Positions 1 to 5,088 of a stretch of 6,619 bases of DNA are shown in pieces (within the stretch, counting starts at the first letter, position 1; each line of letters begins with the position of its first letter). Position numbers and translations under genes: made by a program. Location of the stretch: positions 1-6,619 of the forward strand of contig JAAZJT010000082.1 in assembly GCA_012800215.1 (NCBI GenBank), written 5' to 3'. Under the pieces are notes generated by a model that was not told where the DNA came from, searched no databases, and worked only from the letters and a program-made list of their open reading frames with translations. This DNA is from Bacillota bacterium (GTDB lineage: Bacteria; Bacillota; Dethiobacteria; Dethiobacterales; Dethiobacteraceae).

Positions 1-38
1 TTATCCTCTACAAGATCGCTAAGCGAAAGACTGCTTAG
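1..38 (+). CDS. possible 3' end of an upstream gene (partial)
   Basis: Reading from base 3, an open frame runs to a TAG stop at 36-38 and would end a protein in ILYKIAKRKTA. It sits 16 nt before a strong hairpin terminator, which suits a gene tail. Other frames also stay open briefly: frame 2 stops at 20-22, and frame 1 runs to 76-78 inside the terminator. The choice of frame is therefore a guess, and so is coding itself. The same bases form a small hairpin (CTAAGC 19-24 with GCTTAG 33-38). No family can be named from so few residues. Confidence 0.2.
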   Translation, partial: ILYKIAKRKTA

Positions 39-54
39 AGTAAATTTTCATATT

Positions 55-99
55 AAAAGAAAGCAGCAGAGTAAATAATTTCTCTTGCTGCTTTCTTTT
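55..99. terminator. Rho-independent terminator of the upstream gene
   Basis: The left arm (55-71) begins AAAAGAAAGCAGCA and the right arm (82-99) ends TGCTGCTTTCTTTT. They pair along about 17 bp with one bulged base around a short AT-rich loop. A T-rich tail follows on the + strand, and the left flank is A-rich, so it could also stop transcription coming leftward. Immediately to the right is a tandem 11-bp direct repeat, TTATATAATTG, at 98-108 and 110-120. Confidence 0.75.
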
Positions 100-163
100 A
101 TATAATTGCTTATATAATTGTCTTTAAGGTAGTATATATTAATAGCAATTATTATTGTTTGCC

Positions 164-174
164 TTTGTCAAGTA
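164..174 (+). promoter_or_regulatory. candidate Spo0A box (upstream copy)
   Basis: TTTGTCAAGTA matches the Spo0A-box consensus TTTGTCRAAAA at 9 of 11 positions, including all of TTTGTCAA. It lies 41 bp upstream of a better match, about four helical turns, so both would face the same side of the DNA. Alone it would be a weak call; the pairing raises it. Confidence 0.35.
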
Positions 175-204
175 TTTTTGTGCTTGTGCAGGTTAAAGTT
201 TGCT

Positions 205-215
205 TTTGTCGAACA
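205..215 (+). promoter_or_regulatory. candidate Spo0A box (main copy)
   Basis: TTTGTCGAACA matches the Spo0A-box consensus TTTGTCRAAAA at 10 of 11 positions and contains the core TGTCGAA exactly. It is 125 nt upstream of the glycosyltransferase start. Relative to the possible TTGCTT/TATAGG promoter it would lie between -35 and -10, which would suggest repression. Relative to the possible promoter at 249-278 it would lie just upstream of the -35 hexamer, which would suit activation. The promoter is not settled, so the direction of control is unknown. Confidence 0.5.
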
Positions 216-339
216 TTTTAAATATAGGGAAGTAGTTGCATTTAATGCTTGATTTGTTAAGAAAAAATAGGACATACTGACAATAAGAACTGTTTGCTTG
301 AAGAAAATAACAATAATTGGTTCTATAGGAGGGTCTTTT

Positions 340-1497
340 GTGAAAATCGGCATGTTTACTGACAGTTATAAGCCGTATACAAGTGGAGTCGTCCGCTCCA
401 TTGAGATAACAAAGGCTAAACTGACAGAGCTAGGCCATGAAGTGTATATTTTTGCACCTAATTATCCTTATTATGAAGAAGAAGAAACAGGGGTATACCG
501 TTTTGCTTCTATCCCGACACCAACATACCCGGATTTTGCTATAGCACTTCCGTTTTCACTGCATTTAAATGCAACTGTTAAAGAACTGGATCTTGATATT
601 ATTCATGTGCATTCACCGTTTTCCATGGGGTTATTGGGGTCACGTTGTGCCAAGCGGTTTGGCATACCGCTTGTTTTCACCTACCATACAATGTATGACC
701 GGTATGTGCATTATCTTCCTTTTGCCCAGAATCTATCCAAAAAGGTAGTTCTGAAACTGTCCAGCAATTTTTGCAACCGCTGCGATTTAGTGATCACTCC
801 TACTGAAGTAGTAAGGAGGATAGTGGCACCCAATGTATCCACAAAGGTGCAGGCTCTTCCTACAGGGATTGATACAAGCGAATTTTCCGCCATGGACAGA
901 CAGTGGCTGCGTACGCAGTTAAAAATTCCTGAGCATAAAAAAATTTTACTTCATCTTGGACGTTTGGGAAAGGAAAAAAATGTAGTTTTTTTATTGCAGG
1001 CTTATAAGATTATCCGTCAGTCCCAACCTAATACTGTACTGGTGATTGTGGGAGATGGCCCGGAGCGTGAAGCACTGCAGTCTCAGGCTCAAGAAATGGG
1101 GCTTGCTCCGCATATTATCTTTACAGGATCTATGCCGAGGGAGTTGGTAATTAACTGTTATGCAGGCGCTGATTTATTTGTTTTTGCTTCCACAACAGAA
1201 ACGCAGGGGTTGGTACTGGGGGAAGCAAAAGCTGCTGGTTTGCCTTGTGTAGCTGTAAAAGCGCTTGGTGCTTCAGAAATGGTAAAGGATGGTGTGGACG
1301 GCTTTTTAACCGATCTATCCCTGGATGAATTTTCTGACCGTGTATTACAATTATTGGAGGATGAAGAATTGCTTCGGTGTATGTCAGCAAACTGCCTTGT
1401 CACTGTACAGGAAGTTTCTTCAATAAGTATGGCAAAAAAGTTGCTTACTGCGTATGAGGAGTTAATAAGTCATAAATGCTGTCGCCATGTGGGATAG
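340..1497 (+). CDS. GT4-family (GT-B fold) glycosyltransferase
   Basis: This 385-residue retaining glycosyltransferase has the full two-domain length of family GT4. The N-terminal half opens with MKIGMFTDSYKPYTSG, where Rossmann strand 1 and a Gly-rich acceptor loop lie, followed by IIHVHSPF (87-94). The C-terminal half has the nucleotide-sugar signature HLGRLGKEKN (R208 and K213 likely bind phosphate), GDGP (238-241), and the EX7E motif (E287 and E295 in ETQGLVLGE). Overall it most resembles diacylglycerol glucosyltransferases and PimB/MgdA-like enzymes, so a membrane glycolipid or cell-surface glycan product is likely; donor and acceptor cannot be read from sequence. The GTG at 340 is chosen because AGGAGGG (327-333) lies 6 nt upstream and because family members begin at this motif. 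No signal peptide or membrane span is seen, so it is probably cytosolic or membrane-peripheral. It appears to be a single-gene unit ending in a terminator. Confidence 0.9.
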   Translation: MKIGMFTDSYKPYTSGVVRSIEITKAKLTELGHEVYIFAPNYPYYEEEETGVYRFASIPTPTYPDFAIALPFSLHLNATVKELDLDIIHVHSPFSMGLLGSRCAKRFGIPLVFTYHTMYDRYVHYLPFAQNLSKKVVLKLSSNFCNRCDLVITPTEVVRRIVAPNVSTKVQALPTGIDTSEFSAMDRQWLRTQLKIPEHKKILLHLGRLGKEKNVVFLLQAYKIIRQSQPNTVLVIVGDGPEREALQSQAQEMGLAPHIIFTGSMPRELVINCYAGADLFVFASTTETQGLVLGEAKAAGLPCVAVKALGASEMVKDGVDGFLTDLSLDEFSDRVLQLLEDEELLRCMSANCLVTVQEVSSISMAKKLLTAYEELISHKCCRHVG

Positions 1498-1499
1498 TG

Positions 1500-1522
1500 A
1501 AACACCCCTTTGGGGGTGTTTT
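1500..1522. terminator. Rho-independent terminator between convergent genes
   Basis: AAACACCCC (1500-1508) pairs perfectly with GGGGTGTTT (1513-1521) around a 4-nt loop, and TTAATTTTCTT follows. It starts 3 nt after the glycosyltransferase stop. The right arm runs into the stop codon of the opposing ferritin-like gene (1521-1523), so the two genes share this space. The T-tail is better on the + strand than on the - strand. Confidence 0.8.
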
Positions 1523-1706
1523 AATTTTCTTCAAGGTTGTCGAGAAGATCTTTAATTTTAGCAGCGGTATGTCCGCTTGTCTCAGCAAATTCAAAGAATG
1601 CTTTACGTACCTCTTCATTATCTGTTTTTGCGGCAAATCGCTGATAGTCACGTACTTGTTCCTGTTCGTTTAACATGGCTCTTTCTAAAAATGATTTAAT
1701 TTCCAT
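1521..1706 (-). CDS. short rubrerythrin/ferritin-like two-helix protein
   Basis: A 61-residue, strongly charged, almost wholly helical protein that looks like half of a ferritin-like four-helix bundle. Helix 1 (about 3-27) contains LNEQEQVRDYQRFA, and helix 2 (about 30-58) contains FFEFAETSGHTAAKIKDLL, the usual pattern of rubrerythrin-like proteins. In those proteins an ExxH pair binds iron. Here H46 is kept, but residue 43 is Thr and the nearest Glu is E42, so the pair is out of register and metal binding is uncertain. If functional it would have to dimerise to complete a bundle. The start at 1706 is well supported by GGAGGTGG (1711-1718) 4 nt upstream. It faces the PspC gene divergently. 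The role is unknown; oxidative-stress defence or a spore-related job are both possible. An N-terminal remnant of a longer ferritin-like gene is less likely, given the clean start, stop and ribosome binding site. Confidence 0.8.
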   Translation of the reverse strand: MEIKSFLERAMLNEQEQVRDYQRFAAKTDNEEVRKAFFEFAETSGHTAAKIKDLLDNLEEN

Positions 1707-1718
1707 TTAACCACCTCC

Positions 1719-1831
1719 ATAATAATAATGTTACCCGTCAGTAGTGAATTATGTATTGGGTAACAGGACAAAATTTTTTAAACTTCGTTAATAATAAAGG
1801 AAGATTTCATTCTTTTAGCGTATTCTGTACA
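1719..1831. promoter_or_regulatory. divergent intergenic region with an 8-bp inverted repeat
   Basis: This region must hold promoters for both the leftward ferritin-like gene and the rightward PspC operon. TGTTACCC (1729-1736) and GGGTAACA (1758-1765) form a perfect 8-bp inverted repeat with a 21-nt spacer, which could be a protein-binding operator or a long-loop hairpin. On the + strand a weak sigma-A-like pair is AGGACA (1765-1770) with TTAATA (1788-1793), 17-bp spacer. On the - strand CATAAT lies inside the repeat spacer but has no good -35 partner. Confidence 0.35.
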
Positions 1832-1845
1832 GGGGAGGTGAAGGA

Positions 1846-2238
1846 ATGAAAAGGCTATATCGTGCGCGGGAGCAGCAGATGATTGGCGGTGTTTGCATGG
1901 GTATTGCCCGGTATTTTGGTGTTGATGTTACCTTAATCAGGTTAGCCTGGGTAATAATAGGCTTGGCTGGAGGTATTGGACTTCCGGCTTATGTGATTGC
2001 CTGGATTATTATTCCTGAGGAGCCTGGTGTTGATGAAGTTATAGATATAGGGCCTGGACAGCAAACAAATCCAGCCGATGTCCGCGTATTAGGTCTGATT
2101 TTAATTGCTATAGGAGCATATTTGCTTGTACGTCAGATTTTTCCGTGGATATTTTTGAAGCCATATTTCTGGCCTTTGGTAATAATTGCTGTGGGTGTTA
2201 TGCTTATAAGCGGCGGCCTATGGGGTGGTAAGAAATGA
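1846..2238 (+). CDS. PspC-domain membrane protein
   Basis: This is a 130-residue integral membrane protein. Residues 1-58 are a classic PspC domain: a basic start (MKRLYRAREQQMIGGVCMGI), ARYFGVDVTLIRL, then a membrane segment (about 33-57) ending in WIIIPEEP. After a polar stretch (58-78) come two more hydrophobic segments (80-98 and 109-126) rich in Gly and aromatics, like the membrane part of LiaI/LiaF-type proteins. In enterobacteria PspC senses and relays membrane damage in the phage-shock response; in Bacillota, PspC-domain proteins commonly occur with Lia-type envelope-stress genes. The start is set by GGGGAGGTG (1832-1840) 5 nt before ATG. The stop overlaps the next start by 4 nt (ATGA), so the two genes are very probably translationally coupled and act together. 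No pspA/liaH gene or Lia-type two-component system lies in the window. Confidence 0.9.
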   Translation: MKRLYRAREQQMIGGVCMGIARYFGVDVTLIRLAWVIIGLAGGIGLPAYVIAWIIIPEEPGVDEVIDIGPGQQTNPADVRVLGLILIAIGAYLLVRQIFPWIFLKPYFWPLVIIAVGVMLISGGLWGGKK

Positions 2239-3125
2239 AAACTGATAGGATTGCATTAGGGACAATAATATTACTAATTGGCTTGATTTGGCTATTAGTT
2301 AATTTGGGCTTGCTGTCATCAGCAACAGTTGCTGAACTTTGGCGCTATTGGCCCATATTACTAATACTTTGGGGATTACTTATACTGTTTGGTAAAGGCA
2401 GCAGCAGCGGATTGGGCTGCCTGCTTATAATCATAGTAGTGATTGGTTTTATTTTTACAGGTTTCTTTTCATTTTCTTCTTTGCGTGGTACAGGTCATAC
2501 TACCGTGACTAACATTAGCCAAGATGAAAATATAAAAAGCTTACGCTTGGAATTTGTTCAGCATGCCGGTGAATTCCATTTGCATGCCCTTGATGATGAG
2601 GATGATTTACTGCAGCTGCGCCTGCAATCTACTATTAAACCTGAAATTCAGGAAACATATATAGACAATCTAGCAGAAATTATTGTGCGCGATCCGGAAA
2701 ATTCTCTTAACTTAAAGAAGCGTTTTTCCCGCTGGGAGATTGCTGTGCAGAAAGAGGTCCCGCTGGAGATATTACTTCGGACGGGAGCAACTGATGCAGA
2801 TTTAGATCTTATGAGCTTAAATGTTAGTAGTTTGGAAATTAAGGCCGGGGCTGGTGAGCTGGCAATTAATTTAGGATCGTCAGTTAAACAAATTTCTGTT
2901 GAAAGTGGCGCCTGTAGTATTGATATTAATGTTCCGGCTGAAGTTGGCGTGCGCCTTAACACAAGTGGTGCCTTAATTAGTGTGGACAGTAATGATGGGC
3001 GTATAATTAGTGTGGGGGAGCGCCGCTATGAGAGCAAGAATTTGGAAACTAAAAAAGCAGTTGTTGATATTGAAATTAAAGCTGCGGCAGGCAATATTAC
3101 GCTGCATCATTATGAAGCCATATGA
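2235..3125 (+). CDS. LiaF-like membrane protein with a C-terminal beta-rich (toastrack-type) domain
   Basis: A 296-residue protein with three hydrophobic segments at the N-terminus (about 6-28, 37-53 and 60-80), with WRYWPILLILWG typical of the LiaI/LiaF membrane module. A soluble C-terminal domain (about 90-296) consists of short repeating beta strands with turns such as IKAGAGELAINLG, VESGACSIDINVP and IKAAAGNITLHHY. This pattern is typical of LiaF C-terminal and DUF4097-type toastrack domains. LiaF holds the LiaRS cell-wall stress system off in Bacillus; by analogy this protein may sense or relay envelope stress with the PspC protein encoded just upstream. The 4-nt overlap and only a weak upstream GGGGTGG (2223-2229) suggest translation by coupling. 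No terminator follows, so some read-through into the reductase gene 64 nt downstream is possible. Confidence 0.85.
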   Translation: MKTDRIALGTIILLIGLIWLLVNLGLLSSATVAELWRYWPILLILWGLLILFGKGSSSGLGCLLIIIVVIGFIFTGFFSFSSLRGTGHTTVTNISQDENIKSLRLEFVQHAGEFHLHALDDEDDLLQLRLQSTIKPEIQETYIDNLAEIIVRDPENSLNLKKRFSRWEIAVQKEVPLEILLRTGATDADLDLMSLNVSSLEIKAGAGELAINLGSSVKQISVESGACSIDINVPAEVGVRLNTSGALISVDSNDGRIISVGERRYESKNLETKKAVVDIEIKAAAGNITLHHYEAI

Positions 3126-3138
3126 GTAACGAAGTAAC

Positions 3139-3167
3139 TTGCAGCATAAACTAATGTGACATATATT
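3139..3167 (+). promoter_or_regulatory. possible sigma-A promoter of the reductase gene
   Basis: TTGCAG (3139-3144) and TATATT (3162-3167) are separated by exactly 17 bp. The -10 matches TATAAT at 5 of 6 positions and the -35 matches TTGACA at 3 of 6. Initiation near 3174 would leave a short leader of about 16 nt before ATG 3190. If active, it would make the reductase independent of the PspC/LiaF pair. Confidence 0.4.
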
Positions 3168-3189
3168 GGTTGGATGTTGGAGGTGCCAC

Positions 3190-4338
3190 ATGGCGAAAAA
3201 AGTGGCAGTTATTGGCGCAGGGCCCGGAGGGCTTTATGCTGCAAAGGAAGCCGCTGGTCTGGGGTTAAATGTTACTCTTTTTGACAAGGGCAAAATTGGC
3301 GAAAATATTGTTTGTGCAGAAGGTTTCTTTGATTTGCTGAAAATTTTACCGCCACCGGTTGCCGGAATATGTTTTCCTGTGGAAGAAATAGTATTTTCTG
3401 TTATTGATACTTTTCTTATAGATTGCTCACAACTGCACATCTGGATGATAGATCGTTCAAAATGGCAAAAGGCTCTGAAGGCAGAGGCTGCAGCCCTGGG
3501 CTGCAAAATAGAAGAACAGCTAAGCATAGGTCCTAAGGAATTTCGGCAACTGGAAAAGGAATTTGACTGGATTATTGATGCCACAGGCGTTCAATGTCTT
3601 AGCAGCAGTATTTATCATCTTCCCCCTGTCCGTACTGCCCCTACAATACAATATACGCTGGAAGGTGATTTTACTTCTTTTATAGGTAAAATCAAAGCTG
3701 TTGCAGATCCGCGTTACTGTGGTTATGCTTGGATTTTTCCCCAAAATGCTTATGTTGCTAATGTGGGCCTGGGTTGGTTTGGTAAAAGGGAAAAAGGCCT
3801 GCAGTTAAGGAATGAACTACACTCCTTTTTACAAAGAGAAGGTCTGGCTCATTATGATGTAGTTAAGAGAGTTGGTGGTCCGATACCGGTTGCACGCAGG
3901 CAAAAAATTGTGTTCAATAAAACTTTGCTAATTGGTGATGCTGCCGGCCTTAGTTCTCCACTGCATGGGGGAGGTATTGATACTGCTTGCATTTCTGGTA
4001 TTTTAGCTGCACGGGCTATTGCTCAACAGCAGCCACAACATTATGCGGCAGCTGTGGAAAAAATAATAGGTGCAAAATTAAATCTGGAAGAAAAGATTCT
4101 GAAAGTATGGGAGTATGCGGATTTTGCTGCTTTTAATAAGCTGTGCGCACTAAGTTTTGGGCAGAAGGAGACAACATTTCTACAGAAAATGCTGCTATCA
4201 TTAACACAGGAGGCTGCAATTTTACAATATGTGCAAAGTGGTAAATTGCGGGCTGACTGGCAGCGTGGATTAGTGCTCGATGACTTACCATTTATAGCTA
4301 AAAAGATTATGCAAAAATTAATGAAGACAGCCCCTTAA
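3190..4338 (+). CDS. FAD-dependent oxidoreductase of the geranylgeranyl reductase family
   Basis: A 382-residue flavoenzyme. The N-terminal dinucleotide-binding fold shows VAVIGAGPGG (GxGxxG at G9, G11 and G14) and an acidic D32 at the end of strand 2. A CAEG motif (42-45) matches the conserved Cys loop of archaeal-type geranylgeranyl reductases. The family signature YxWxFP-x8-GxG is complete (Y179, W181, F183, P184, G193, G195), and the second FAD motif is LLIGDAAG (246-253) followed by SPLHGGGID. Known relatives reduce double bonds in polyprenyl chains, as in archaeal lipids, chlorophyll phytyl tails or menaquinone side chains. The true substrate here is unknown, but an isoprenoid lipid or quinone is the natural guess. 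ATG 3190 is chosen because GGAGGTG (3179-3185) lies 4 nt upstream and the fold begins directly; an in-frame TTG at 3166 lacks such a site. It is cytosolic or membrane-peripheral, with no signal peptide. Confidence 0.85.
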   Translation: MAKKVAVIGAGPGGLYAAKEAAGLGLNVTLFDKGKIGENIVCAEGFFDLLKILPPPVAGICFPVEEIVFSVIDTFLIDCSQLHIWMIDRSKWQKALKAEAAALGCKIEEQLSIGPKEFRQLEKEFDWIIDATGVQCLSSSIYHLPPVRTAPTIQYTLEGDFTSFIGKIKAVADPRYCGYAWIFPQNAYVANVGLGWFGKREKGLQLRNELHSFLQREGLAHYDVVKRVGGPIPVARRQKIVFNKTLLIGDAAGLSSPLHGGGIDTACISGILAARAIAQQQPQHYAAAVEKIIGAKLNLEEKILKVWEYADFAAFNKLCALSFGQKETTFLQKMLLSLTQEAAILQYVQSGKLRADWQRGLVLDDLPFIAKKIMQKLMKTAP

Positions 4339-4390
4339 AGTTAGCAGCAGATTGCTCTCCTGCCAAGGCAGTTACTGTAAACAATGCATA

Positions 4391-4430
4391 AAACACCTCC
4401 CACTGCAAACACTGTTAGCAGGAGGTGTTT
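4391..4430 (+). promoter_or_regulatory. hairpin with terminator features containing the coat gene ribosome binding site
   Basis: AAACACCTCC (4391-4400) and GGAGGTGTTT (4421-4430) are a perfect 10-bp inverted repeat around a 20-nt loop, with a further TGC/GCA pairing (4404-4406 with 4418-4420) across a 3-nt bulge. The 3' arm is the coat gene's Shine-Dalgarno site (GGAGGTG, 4421-4427), and the hairpin runs into TTTATTTATG. It is also the only terminator-like structure after the reductase gene, and its outer stem AAACACC/GGTGTTT equals that of the terminator at 1500-1522. A second upstream element, CTCCTGC (4357-4363), could pair with GCAGGAG (4418-4424) instead. The helix is clear; its function is inferred. 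Confidence 0.6.
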
Positions 4431-4434
4431 ATTT

Positions 4435-4959
4435 ATGCAGCTGACGCAAAAAGAGAGAATGCTTCTAGAGGATCAAAAGAAACACGAAGAAGTCTGTATT
4501 AAAAAGTATACAGAGGCAGCGCAAAAGGCCAATGATCCCCAGCTTTCACAGTTATTTTTGTCATATGCCGATCAAGAGCGGCAACATTATCAAACACTGG
4601 AACAGATTTTAAACGGGCAAATCCCCAATACTCAGCAAGGCGGGCAAGCCGGCCAACAGGGCAATCAGCAGGGCAGCCAGGCAATGGGCAATCAGCAAGG
4701 CGGACAAGTAAAAGCGGGGCAGCAGTCAGGCCAGAATATGAATCCCACCACTGGCTTAGCTTCTCAAGGGGATGCGGATCTGTGTAATGACATGCTGATG
4801 ACGGAAAAGTATGTCTCCGGTACCTACGATACAGCAATTTTTGAATGTACAAATTCTCAGGTCCGTCAGGCACTGAACCATATTCAGAAAGAAGAACAAC
4901 AGCACGGCGAAGGTATTTTTAATTACATGCAGCAAAATGGGATGTATCAAACTAATTAA
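4435..4959 (+). CDS. CotF-like spore coat protein (ferritin-like, two halves with a Gln/Gly linker)
   Basis: A 174-residue protein with two helical halves. The N-terminal half (about 4-60) has LLEDQKKHEEVCIKKYTEAA and ADQERQHYQTL, with the ferritin-type ExxH at E48 and H51. A low-complexity linker (about 61-107) is rich in Gln, Gly and Asn. The C-terminal half (about 110-170) has DADLCNDMLMTEKYVSGTYD and KEEQQHGEGIF, with ExxH at E154 and H157. The pattern fits the Coat F family found in spores of Bacilli and Clostridia; keeping both ExxH motifs suggests metal binding is at least possible. ATG 4435 is chosen because GGAGGTG (4421-4427) lies 7 nt upstream; an in-frame ATG at 4384 has no such site and would put the hairpin within the coding region. 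Its ribosome binding site can be hidden in a hairpin, so expression may be controlled. No recognisable sporulation sigma promoter was found. Confidence 0.85.
   Translation: MQLTQKERMLLEDQKKHEEVCIKKYTEAAQKANDPQLSQLFLSYADQERQHYQTLEQILNGQIPNTQQGGQAGQQGNQQGSQAMGNQQGGQVKAGQQSGQNMNPTTGLASQGDADLCNDMLMTEKYVSGTYDTAIFECTNSQVRQALNHIQKEEQQHGEGIFNYMQQNGMYQTN
4632..4708 (+). repeat. repeats encoding the Gln/Gly linker of the coat protein
   Basis: TCAGCAAGGCGGGCAAG at 4632-4648 recurs as TCAGCAAGGCGGACAAG at 4692-4708, exactly 60 bp apart (20 codons). GGGCAATCAGCA at 4659-4670 recurs at 4686-4697, 27 bp apart (9 codons). Both offsets keep the frame, so the linker probably grew by in-frame duplication and may vary in length between strains. 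Confidence 0.7.
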
Positions 4960-4967
4960 AAAAGCTC

Positions 4968-5004
4968 AAAGCCACGGGAAAAGCATTACACCCGTGGCTT
5001 TTTT
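4968..5004. terminator. bidirectional Rho-independent terminator between coat and lipoprotein genes
   Basis: AAAGCCACGGG (4968-4978) pairs perfectly over 11 bp with CCCGTGGCTTT (4991-5001) around a 12-nt loop and is followed by a T run to 5004. On the - strand the left flank reads TTTGAGCTTTTTT, so it can also end the lipoprotein transcript. It starts 9 nt after the coat gene stop. Confidence 0.9.
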
Positions 5005-5088
5005 ATGATGGTCTACTATAATGATTTGCCCCTAGAAGAAAGCCTACTGCTGCTGCAATTTGGAAGTATTTTTACTGGTTTTTATTAG

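Larger units (their letters stand above)
100..339 (+). promoter_or_regulatory. AT-rich leader and promoter region of the glycosyltransferase gene
   Basis: This 240-nt stretch has no convincing gene. It holds two Spo0A-box-like sites (listed separately) and several weak sigma-A-like pairs. One pair is TTGCTT (200-205) with TATAGG (223-228), 17-bp spacer. Another is TTGATT (249-254) with CATACT (273-278), 18-bp spacer, which would start transcripts about 40 nt before the ribosome binding site. None is strong enough to choose with confidence. Confidence 0.4.

Noticed and set aside
298..339. Earlier TTG start for the glycosyltransferase
   Set aside because: It adds 14 residues before the family's normal MKIGMFTDSY start and has no ribosome binding site, whereas GTG 340 has AGGAGGG at ideal spacing.
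711..893. Minus-strand frame within the glycosyltransferase gene
   Set aside because: A shadow of the coding strand, with no ribosome binding site or recognisable domain; the same holds for the other antisense frames inside the larger genes.
1819..1824. CGTATT resembling an ECF sigma -10 before the PspC gene
   Set aside because: No TGAAAC-like -35 lies 16-17 bp upstream.
3166..3189. Earlier TTG start for the reductase
   Set aside because: The GGAGGTG site would lie inside the gene, and the extra residues precede the usual Rossmann start.
4384..4434. Earlier ATG start for the coat protein
   Set aside because: There is no ribosome binding site upstream of it, and the added residues cover the hairpin and the real GGAGGTG site.
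5005..5088. 27-codon + strand frame between the terminator and the lipoprotein stop
   Set aside because: It has no ribosome binding site, begins in the terminator's T run, and matches no family I recognise.
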